Origin: Micractinium sp. NFX-FRZ
Taxonomy: Eukaryota > Chlorophyta > Trebouxiophyceae > Chlorellales > Chlorellaceae
Assembly: GCA_029339195.1 (NCBI GenBank)
Contig: JAPTJF010000109.1
Coordinates: 62,001 to 126,000 of the forward strand
Direction of reading: 5' to 3'
DNA length: 64,000 bases
The notes below the pieces were generated by a model. It saw only the letters and a program-made list of their open reading frames with translations, searched no databases and was not told the origin of the DNA. The position numbers and the translations under genes were made by a program. Shown here in pieces: positions 33,350 through 43,245 of the stretch (within the stretch, counting starts at the first letter, position 1; each line of letters starts with the position of its first letter).

Positions 33350-36300
33350 ATGGGCAAGCACCGGCGTTCGGACGACAGCAGCAGCGAGGGTGCGTTTGCA
33401 GCCGCCCTCGGCTGGCTGGTCGCCTCGGCAGCGGCATTACAAAATACTGATCGGTCCGCCGCCGTCTGCAGCCGCCGCAACACCGCCGCCACCGCTGCCC
33501 TCCCACCGCCGTGACACCGCCGCCGCTGCCGTCGCCGCCGCCGCTCTCTCCTGCCTGCGCCTTCCTGCAGAGAGCGACTCTTCACAAGAGCGCAAGCACC
33601 GTAAGGAGAAGAAGGAGCGAAAGGAAAAAAAGGAGAAGAAGGAGAAGAAGGAGAAGCACAAGAAGGCAAGCAGGGAGGCGTGGGGTCGCACACTGCTGCC
33701 TGCCCGTCTGGCGCACACCCCTCTGCATGCGCCCGCCGCTGCACCCAGCCCAGCCTGCGCTGCTATGTACCTGTGCTAATAGCCTGTTATTTCAGCTAGT
33801 GCAGTGCGCCATGGCTATTAGCACAAGTATCACTTGCGCATGAGGCCAACTGCATGCTGTGTCCTGCCTCTGCCCATATGGGGTCAAGGCAGCCCCGGAG
33901 GAGTGCATGCTGCACGGCATCAGACGAAGCACGGGAAGGAAGAGTTGCCTGTTTTAGACGGCATGCTTTTCCCCATGTTTTGGACCAACCCCGCCTACCT
34001 ACTCCGCCCTGCAGGACAAGAAGAAGCATGGGAAGGACAGGGAGCAGGACAAGGAGAAGAAGCGGCTGCTGAAGGAAGCCAAGAAGTTCCTGAAGCAGAG
34101 TGAGAAGGGGCAGCTGTTGGGAGCAAGCAAGTGGTGCAGGCACAACACTCTTCTCGGTTGTTTGTGGCAGTGCGTGCGAAGGAGTCCCGGAAGGATTTTG
34201 GAGTTGTGTGTCCGGGGCTGGAGGTAGCAAGCCAGGGATGGCTGTAAGCACGCCTTCTCTGCCCTGCCCATCGCACGCGTCCCGCTCCGCCACACGGCGT
34301 GCTCATGCTGAGGCGGCAATGGCAATGGCAGCAGCAACAGCAGGCCTCTCCTTGTCCCCACTTCCTCAACACACACCTCAGCTTCCCTTTAACTTACATA
34401 GCAATGTGCGTGCGTGCCTCCCTCCCTGCCGCAGAGCTCAAGTCGGGCGATCCCGAGGCGGCGATGGCGGCAGCGGCAGCAGCCACGCGGCAGCAGGTGG
34501 CGCAGGCGCCGGCGGAGCCTCCTTATGACGGTCCCATCGAACCCATTTCGATGGACGACTACTTCACAAAGAACGCCGAGTTTGCGGCCTGGCTGAAGGA
34601 GAGCCGAGGGATCTTCTTCAGGCAAGTGGGCAGCAGGGCAGCTCGCGCACACTTGGGTGGCAACAAGGTTTGCTGGCGGGGCAGAGCAGCACCTGTGCCG
34701 TAGGCAGGTTGCATGACTGTTGAATTTGATACGTGTCCCTTTTCTCACAGCCCTGGCTGCGCCCGCCTTTGCTCCCCTTGCCCCCTCACCGCCCCTGCAG
34801 CGAGCAGAGCACCGAGGCCAACCGGCAGGCGTTCGAGGAGTTTGTGGCGGCGTGGAACGGGGGGCGGCTGCGGGCGGGGCTGTACAAGGGGGAGGCGGGG
34901 GCGGCGCGCACCTCCCACAGCTGGGGCATCAAGGGTGAGTGGGCTTCCGATATGGGTTGATTGCCTTGGATTCTGTAGTGAGGGGAAGGCTGGGATGGGC
35001 ACTCTACGCACCTCCCACAGCTGGGGCATCAAGGGTGAGCCGCCGCCGCCCTGACTGTGTCTTACTTGCTTTGTTCGTTTTACATGCTTTGTTTTTTTCG
35101 GAACCGGGCTAGGTGCTCTTTGCACCACATGGGGCGTCAACGGTGAGCCGCCGCCCTGACCTGCGGCACACTTGCTTTGTATGTCGAGGCGAAGGCGGGA
35201 ATGTGCGCCCTATGCACCGCACCTGGGGCATCAAGGGTCAGGCAATTGGTGTGTGGTGCCTCCTGTTGTGGAGCGCTGCAGAGAGGTGTTTAGGCGTGGG
35301 CTGGGCTGGGCATCACGGGTCAGGTGTGTGTTGCGGGTCTCTGGCTGGCATGCCGCCCGCCCGTCTGCCCAATCCAGCACTGAGCACTGGCTGTCCTGTG
35401 CACCCTTGCGCTGCAGGCCACGGGGCGGCGCTGGCGCGATCGGGGGCGGTGGGCATGGCGGCTGCTCTAGATGAAGAGATGAACTTGAAGGAGCAGGTCA
35501 GCAGGGGCAGCACATGTGCCTGCTGTGTGACATGAGGCCGTGGGCAGGAGGGTGGTGTGAATATGAGGCAATACACTTGAAGGATGGAGCGGGCCTGGCA
35601 TGCAATGGCAGAGAGGGCTGAGGGCAGACCGCACAGAGTTGGAAGGCCAGTTGAGCCAGGCAGGGGGCAGGGAGACCAGGGGGCAGCGCCACGGCGGTGA
35701 AGGCAGCCTGCGTGGCCTGGCAGACTTGCGTGCTATAAGCGCCGCATTCACGTATGTGCCTGGGCTTGCGTGCAGGCGCGGGCTGAGGTGTTGGCGGAGC
35801 GGCAGAAGGCGAAGCGGGAGTCCAAGGAGTGGCTGGACGAGGCGGTGCCCAAGCTGAGCGGCAAGTGAGTGCCCTTGCCTGTTTTGCTTGTTTGCTGCAA
35901 GCGCCCTACGCACCGCGCACCCCCCGCAGGGACAAGCTGTGCTAGAAACCAGCGGGCGGCTTGGGAGCTGACGTCATGATATGATACCTCTCGCCACACG
36001 TGTGTCCCTCACCTCTTGCTGCAAGCAAAGCGACTGCCCATGCCCGCCTGGCAGGGACAAGCAGCTGGAGGGGCAGCTGTGGGATGCAAGTGCCTCTACC
36101 TTTCCAACATGTGTGCTCACACCTTGTGACAATCAATCCATCATAATGTTTTTGCCAACCCCACCGCTAACCGCAGGGACAAGCAGCTGGAGGAGAAGCG
36201 GGCGCGGCGGGAGCTGACGCGGGCGGGGCAGGGGTCGCCAGAGATCGGGCCGGGGCGTGGGTGGGACGTCATGGGCGGCGGCGGCGACGACTCGTTTGCG

Positions 36301-36797
36301 GCAGTCAAGGCCAGGTGGGCCGTGCTGTGCCGTACTGTGCTGTGCTGTGCCGTGCCGTGCCCGTGCTGTGCTGTGCTAGCTCCTGCAGCCCGGGTGGGTT
36401 CCAAGCAGCCTGCTGGGCCCAACAGGGCAGCAGCAGGAGCCTCTGCGTGTTGCACGCCTTGCCTCTGAAGCCTCTGTGGGACCGGGCTGGGGGGGTCGTG
36501 CCACCAAAGCTAGCCCTGAGTGCCGTCCGCCCGCCCTGCCCGGGAGACAGTAACTTGTCCTGGAAGCACATGCATCAGACAAAATGCAGGCATGCCTGAC
36601 GTACACATCTGCCTGGCCGGCGCCTGCTGGGCTGCAGGGAGGCGAGTCGGCAGGACCGTCGGGGGCGCTTCCAGTCGGCGCGGGCGGCAGAGGTGCAGCA
36701 GCGGCTGGCGGAGCAGGCGGCAGCAGAGGCAGACAAGATGGCGGCCTTCAAGGCGCTACTGTCTGCAGGGCCAATCCAGATTGCCAAGCGGCAGTAG
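33350..36797 (+). CDS. SCI1-like protein (style cell-cycle inhibitor family)
   Basis: Nuclear protein of the plant SCI1 family, whose tobacco member restrains cell proliferation in the style; the algal role is unknown. The ATG at 33350 begins MGKHRRSDDSSSEG (exon 1 ends 33389, phase 1), joined to ESDSSQERKHRKEKKERKEK from about 33572. This Lys/Glu-rich, Ser-rich N-terminus is typical, as is a second basic exon (KKKHGKDREQDKEKKRLLKE). The conserved core is EPISMDDYFTKNAEFAAWLK, ESRGIFF, then NRQAFEEFVAAWNGGRLRAG and TSHSWGIKG. Downstream exons encode coiled-coil-like charged helices (RAEVLAERQKAKRESKEWLD, KQLEEKRARRELTRAGQG, GWDVMGGGGDDSFAAVKAR) and a last exon ending GPIQIAKRQ. Introns contain up to five copies of one exon end and three of an exon start. 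A TGTAA lies at 37094-37098. Confidence 0.78.
34907..35325 (+). repeat. up to five copies of one exon end and donor
   Basis: The exon end containing cctcccacagctggggcatc and its gggtgag donor at 34907-34937 is repeated nearly perfectly at 35007-35037, then with increasing decay at about 35121-35146, 35214-35240 and 35303-35325. Some flanking intron sequence (gagccgccgcc, cttgctttgt) is also duplicated between the second and third copies, so the duplications included intron. Confidence 0.85.
35926..36225 (+). repeat. three copies of one exon start with acceptor
   Basis: The sequence gcagggacaag recurs at about 35926, 36052 and 36175. The third continues cagctggaggagaagcgg and is the reading-frame-compatible exon. 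The first runs into an in-frame tag, and also keeps a trailing gggagctgacg match. The second retains cagctggaggggcagctg. Confidence 0.8.
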
Positions 36798-37420
36798 GGC
36801 AGGGTGCGGCAGCGGCTGGTGGAGCGGGCGGCAGCAGAGGCAAAGCGTTGCTGCCTTTGGGGCCAGTTCAGGTTGCTAAGCGGCCAACAGCAGCGAGGCG
36901 TTAGGAAGGCTGGCTGGCTGCCTGGTTGTCTGGCTTGAGACTGCATGCCGGCATGTGCCATCAACCAGCTCTGTGGCAGCGGCAGCGGCGGCAGCCAGCA
37001 GCACCCCAACACCAGCGCTTACTTCCTGCACCATGTGCTTGCTTGCTCTCCCTTCCTTGTGATGGCGCCTGGCAGGCAGGGTACCACGCTGCGTGTAAGC
37101 ACTCAATCATCGCAATGAACCCTGACAGCACATGCCTAAAAAGCGTATGGCCTGAAAAGAGCGAGCCATACCAAGCATGCCAGTGTTTATGTGCTCAGGC
37201 ACCATACCACCCTCTCTGGCACAGCCAGGGGCGCAGGGAGGCACCCCCTCCGATACGCACACCTCCCCCACCTCCCCCGTTAGCTACGTCCGTCGCACCC
37301 TCCACGGTCTCTTCCTGTGTCACCTCCCCAACCCAGCAGCTCTCCTTGTTCCAGACTGATTGGTTTAGAGTTTAATTCACATCTACACATCTTCTGCCTA
37401 CCAAACAAACGAGCACACAA
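36798..37420. other. 3' region between two convergent genes
   Basis: Just after the SCI1-like stop (36795-36797) lies a tandem, degraded copy of the last exon: about 36799-36885 mirrors 36687-36797 (shared gcagcggctg, gagc.ggcggcagcagaggc). The rest is spacer up to the invertase stop at 37421, with a TGTAA at 37094-37098 for the SCI1-like gene. No further gene is seen. Confidence 0.65.
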
Positions 37421-40400
37421 CTACTCCTCCGCCCAGCAGCTCTCCATCTCCCATGCCGCCCCGCTGTCCAGCACGGCGGCTCCCCCAAGAGCCACCACAG
37501 CAATCCCGCATTGTCTGGCTGCCTCGGCAGCTGCAGTGGGCTCCGCTGCCGCCGCCGCCGGGCCCTCCACTGCTGCAGCTGCTGCCAGCCCCGCAGCGGC
37601 GGCGGTGGGGCTGGCGCTGGCGGGCGGGCAGCCGCGGTAGACGCGCGTGCTCAGCACCTGTGGCAGCGCCCGGGAGGGAGGGCCAGAGGCAGGGAGCATG
37701 AAGCCGCATGTGCCAGTGACGTACCGTTGATGTAATGGCTGTACAGGCAAGCACCACGTGCAAGCGGACCGGCAGGGCTGAAAGCAAGCCGTCTATACAG
37801 TAACCCACCTCTCCAGTGCCTGTGAAGACCTCCAGAGCGGAGCCATCCAGAAGCACCCGGAGCTGCACGCGCCCGCTCTCATCAGCGGCAGGCGCAGCCA
37901 GGGGCCCGCCCACCAGGCGGTGGTGCTGACGGGGCGCCGCTGACGAGGCAGCAGCCTCTGCTGCCACCGCTGCCTCCACAGTCAGCGCCTGTGCCAGCGG
38001 CTCTGCCAGCTCAGCAAGCTGCGCGACCACAGCACTCTCCGCTGCTGCCGCCACCGCTGCGGCAGCGGGTCCACCAGAGGCGCCAGCTGCGGCTTCTGCA
38101 TCGTTGAACGCATGCTGCCGCTGCTTGCGAGGGCTGGCGGCTGCAGGTGCAGGGCGGTGCTGCCGGTGGTGCCGGGGAGAGGAGCGGGCACACCGAACTG
38201 CACCTCGAGGCTGTTGGTCTCCCAGCAGTAGGTCAGCAGAGCGTTGCCCTGGCTGCCGGCCTCGTGGGAGAGAAGCAGCAGGCCGGCCGAGTGCGCTCCG
38301 CCCCTGCACACACGAGGCAGGGCAGGGCAGGGCAGCACAAGATGCAGGGGGGATGGTGTCGACCGCACTTGCTTCTAAGCGCCCCGCCTGTCCGCGTTCG
38401 TCGCACGTGTTCGGGGTAGGAGGCAACGGAAGCTGCAAGTGTGTCCTACGTAGCGTACACACTGTCGCAAGAGCAGTAGGGAGCAATGTATTGCAGCACG
38501 CAAGAGCTGTCCTCCACACACCCCCCCCCCTTCCCACCCCCCGCCACAAATAGAGGATCTCCTGTGCGGGCAGTGGGAGAGTGCTCTGCCCCTCCCACCT
38601 GCTGAGGGTCAGCTCCACGTCTAGCTGCTGCCCACCCACGCCCTCCACCCACAGAGGCTGCCCCTCGGCCACGTCCACGCCTTCTGCATACCACCCCGCC
38701 GTGTGCAGGCTGGAGCAGGCCGGCTCGCCGCTGCCGGGGAAGCCGCGCCGCAGCAGCGCGACCTGCATGAGATTGAGAGAGAGCGCATTGGTGCAAACGA
38801 TGAGCCCCTTTTGAGCTCAGCTCTGAAGTTGCAGGTCTGGACAGGATCCTCCGGAGGGTGCGCTGAGTAGTGGCGCACAGTGTGGCAACGACACAAGACG
38901 AAACACAGCAAGGCTACCTCTGGGGCGGGCTGCTGGTGCAGCCGGAGGCCGTCTGGCGAGGCGGTGAGCAGGCGGGGGAGGGTGAGGCAGCCTGCGTAGG
39001 TGGCTGCGGTGCTGGGCGCTCGGCGCTCCTGGAGCCAGGCCCAGAGCAGCAGGCGGCCCTGCACGTCGGGAAGGGAGTTGGTGCGGGAGGCAGGGAGGCA
39101 GCAGATATGGGGGAAGCAAGAGCGGCTGGGCTGGCGAGGCATCCCGCCCAGTGGGAGGCAGTGCTGCCCACACGGCAGCAGCGGCTGCGGCCCTGGCAAC
39201 GGCAGGAGTAACACGCCCCAGTGCTGCCTTCCTTCCCTTTCTACCAGCCAGCCAGTCCCGCTGCCCCCTGCTGCCAGCTCAGGTGCCCCATAGCCAGGGC
39301 ACCCGTGCATGCACCCAGAGTGTACTGCTGGCCCTGTTGTACCAGACAGCAAAGCGTGCAGGAGGCATGCGCTTGCAGAGGCACCCTGGCCTGGCCTGTG
39401 CTCTGAACCTGTGCCTGCATAGTTGGCTTTTAACTAGACCTAGAGCTGCACTCCCCGCTTGCGGCATCCCAGCCCGCCTGCCCACCCGAGCATCTGTGCA
39501 CACGTTTGGGGCGTAGAGCAGGTCACCTCGATCCAACCTGTGGGGCCCCGATGCCCCGGGCAGGTCAAACCTGGAGGAGGGTGCAACACGAGGAGAGGGG
39601 TGTGTGGGCGGAAGCAAGGCTGGCACCCGCCACGGCCAGGCGTATTCAGCCACAAAGCATACAGTGGCCTGACCACCGCGGCAATCCGAAGAGTCCACCA
39701 TTGCGCTGGCAGTCCTGTGTCAGGCATGCCAGTCGCATCAACCCTGGCACCCACCTTAACCCGCCCCACCCCACCTCGTGGCCTCCCCATTCAGACGCCC
39801 CACCCAATACAGCACAGGGTTGCTGGGGGTGTGGGGCGGCTTGGCGGGGTATGGCGCCACCGCCAGCAGCCACTGCACGGGGGGCTGGCTGCTGTTGCTG
39901 TTGCCCCCGCCGCCGCCGCTGCTTGTTTGGCTTGGCGGCAGCTGCGCCAACAGAGGGCATTCCCACATGTCTCCTAGCTCATGAGCCACGCCACTGCTAT
40001 TACTGCTGCCGCCCCCATCGCCCTGCCCGCCGCCTGCCAGGTCAGCATGTCCGTCTGCCAGCTCAGCGTGTGCCAGCTCAGCGTGTGCTCCCTGCAAATC
40101 GGCGACACTGCACACTGCCCCCTCGTATTGCCACCCATCCGTCAGGCTGCTGCCACCGCTGGCGTTTGCATCCCCTCCTGAGCCGCTGGCGCCGTCGCTT
40201 CGATAGCACAGCAGCGTGCCCCCTGCGCCCTGCACGCCGCTCCCCAGCAGCATGCGATACCCCCGCCGCACCCCTGCCTGCGCCGCCGCCACGGCTGCCG
40301 GCCCCTCGCCCTGCTGCCGCTCCGCTGCCGCCGCCGCCGCTTCTGTGGGCTGCGGCTGGGCTGATCTGGCGCCCAGAAAGACAAAGGGATCTCGCCAGCC

Positions 40401-42020
40401 GGTGAGCTTTGGCCCCAGAGGGGGCAGGGCCAGGGCGGGCTGCTCCAGCTTGCGCCAGCGCAGCAGCAGGTCATCCTCTGCAGGTGTGGGAAACGCACAC
40501 ACAAACCGGCTATACAAATAAAACCTTGTTCGGCATCCGGCTTGTGGGTGGGCCGCTTCGTTCGAAGTGGGTGCCAGCGCAGCATCAGCAAGTAGACTGC
40601 AGCAAGCAATACTCATGAGCTCCCGCGTGGGAGCCCCAGCTGTGTGGGCCGCCTTATCTGCCAGCAAGTAACACCCTCCCTAGAGCCCCATGTCACCGAC
40701 CCACCCACCCACCCACCCATTCAGCATGCCACACACGAAAGCTCAGACACCGCCGCAGCAGAAGGTTTGCTTTGACCCCACAGCCTGCCCTGCGCACTTC
40801 CTACGACGACCACTCGCAAACGGAATCCGGCGCCCCGCCAGTGCCTCCCCAGCTCCCCTCGCCCGCACCCGCCCCCCACCTCCCCCACCTGGATCCTCGG
40901 GCACCGCAGCACACTGGCTCTCCACCCAGAGCAGGCCCAGATCTTGTTCAGGAGGGGGCAGCGGGCCGCAGGCACGGTTGGAGCGCAGGCGCACGCCAGT
41001 GTACAGCAGCGTGGGCACGCCCTCTTGGCTCACTGGCGGCGCCGGTGGGGGGGATGTGGGGAGGGAGGCAGAGGTTGGGAGCACACGAGGGAGGAGGGGG
41101 AGGGTCTTGGGCGGGTGGGCAATCTGCTTTGTGATGCTCAAAATGTACTACTGTCTGTAGGGCAGGAGAGGAGCACAGTGCCAGCCTGCCAGCCCGCCAG
41201 CCCGCCAGCCTGCCAGCCACTTCCACCAGCCAATGCCATGCGTACCCCTGCCCGCCCCACCCCACCCCGCCCCGCCGCCCTCACCCGCGCAGCAGCCCGA
41301 CCAGCAGCCATCAGCGTCGAGGCCCCCCGGGGTGGGGCACAGCGCGGGCGACAGGTGTGTCCAGTGCGCGAGGTCGGTGCTCACTGCGTGGCCCCACACC
41401 TGCGCTGGCATGACGTGGCATAACGTGGCATGACATGGGTGGCAGCTCAGCGTGGCTGAGCGTATCTACGGACATGCAGGTTCCCGTAGGCACACTGGAC
41501 ATGCACACTGGCCAGGGGTCACATGTTCTTGAAGTGGCGGGCGCAGGGCAGGCGGGCGCCGCAGCGCTGGGCGCACCAGGCCCCACTGCCACTCGCACCC
41601 CTCCAGGACGTGCTGGTAGAAACTGCAGTGGGAGGGGTGGGGGTAGGCAGCAGATTGCTTGTTGTTTGGGCTTACAGGTTGCTGTGACCTGCAGACCTGA
41701 TCATGAAGCAGCAGTTGCTCGGCCTTCCGCTGAATGAAGCAGGGGCCAGCGATAGCGACACCCCAACCAAAGGAGCGGCGCCCGTCAGGCATGCAGGGCA
41801 GGGCAGAGCAGGGCAAAGAAGGGCAAGGCTTTGCAGGGAGGGTGTCGGGCGAGAGGGATGCTCACAGGTGGTACCGCCCCCGGTAGAACAGGAGGCCATT
41901 TGGGTCGTTGAGCCAGCCGGCACGCGGGGCGACGTGGAAGCGGGGTTGGTCCGGGTCGGGTGCTGGAAGCTCGCAAGTGCTGGGCAGCCCTCGGCTGCCG
42001 GGCCCCGGCGCCACATCCAT
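37421..42020 (-). CDS. GH32 invertase (beta-fructofuranosidase)
   Basis: Hydrolyses sucrose to glucose and fructose. The proposed ATG is at 42020, giving [20 protein letters not shown] and then [10 protein letters not shown] with the nucleophile Asp at about residue 39. Next come [22 protein letters not shown] and [15 protein letters not shown] (the usual HWGHAVS block). [13 protein letters not shown] and [15 protein letters not shown] follow, then GWRDPFVF (transition-state RDP) and GDMWECPLL (acid/base Glu in the EC motif). A Gly/Ser/Asn-rich insertion lies between RDP and EC. The C-terminal beta-sandwich shows [47 protein letters not shown] and VLSTRVYRG. No signal peptide is apparent, suggesting an intracellular enzyme unless an upstream exon was missed. 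A frame change near 38155-38210 is best explained by a short intron of about 54 bases. Confidence 0.88.
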
Positions 42021-43245
42021 CAGACGTGCTGGTGTGCAGCTACGGTGGGGTGCACAGATGTGGTGCGGCAGCTTCTTGTCTCAGGGGCGCGCCCCTTGGG
42101 CCTCTGCAAGACGGCCGGGGCAGCACCACGTGATTTCTGTGCGCTGGCGGCGCGCGTGGAGCGGGGAGCCAGCGGCGGCGGCCGGCGGCGGAAAAAAAAT
42201 CCTAATGGTCGGAGAACAGGCGGCGCAGGGCACGCCGCATTGGTGATGCATGATGTAGGCTCCTCACATGCAAACCGCGGGCAACAGGCGGGCGCCTGTG
42301 ACAAGGGGTGGTCCGGCAGGACTGGTACCACCTCACCTCGCGCCGTCTCGGCCCGGCAATGCTTACACCGTGTGTTGTGAATGCTTCTGCGGCACTCACA
42401 ATCAGCAAATGAGGCGGGGAGCTTACCCCAGCCGCAGAAGGTGGTGGCAGCCTATGTAGGAATGTGGCGCTGCCCCTTCGTGCTCCCGCATCAAAGGCCA
42501 CCAATACAATTGGATTGCGACATGTGACCTGCCATTTAGAACTGCCAGCCCTGCCGCTACTGAAGCCCCGCCGCCACCTGGCGCCGCCCGTGCCGCCGGC
42601 GGTCCCCCCGCGCTTCCCAGAATTCTTCGCCTATGATCAAGGCAGTGCGTGTTCACTCATGCATGTGCTGCGTGGTTTGTTTCCTGGCCCTCCCCTTCAC
42701 CATCTTACATCGGTATGGGGGTTGCTGACAGAAGGCAGCGGCGGCAAGTCTGTTCCTGGCTCCCAGCTCAGCAAACCTTGCCCAGCAAGCACCGTGCGCC
42801 TGGCAAAGCGTACAACAAGCTGCAATAAATAGCACCATATGAGGATTGTCTCAGGCATGAACATAATGAACTGAGACTGAGGCCATAATGAACTGAGACC
42901 GAGGCCAACTTGAGGGCGAGCTGCATGCCGGCTTGGGCCGCTCTGCCTCAATGAGGTCTGCACCGCACTGCCCCGCTGCCAGCTGCTCGCTCCCGACCGG
43001 GGTGGTGCTTCTCCTCCCGCCTCCCTGATCCAGAAGACCGCTGATCATCATCGTTATATTAATCCCCACCCCCTACCGCCCCACCGGGAGCAAGAAAAAC
43101 TGCTGCGCATGCTGTGCCGCCCACCGCCGCCCCCGACATGTGCACCCAACCCTCTGAGCGTGCCGCTTCCGCGGTCTGACACCGAGCTGGTCTCCAGTAA
43201 CCCACACACATTTGTTCTGCAACCTTGGACGGCTCACGGACCGCC
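42021..43245. promoter_or_regulatory. divergent promoter region, invertase and GH36 gene
   Basis: About 1.2 kb between the divergent start codons (42020 minus, 43246 plus). An imperfect direct repeat of about 22 bases sits at 42863-42907 (cataatgaactgagactgag then cataatgaactgagaccgag). I see no gene; the part near 42880-43080 is less GC-rich than its surroundings. Confidence 0.5.
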
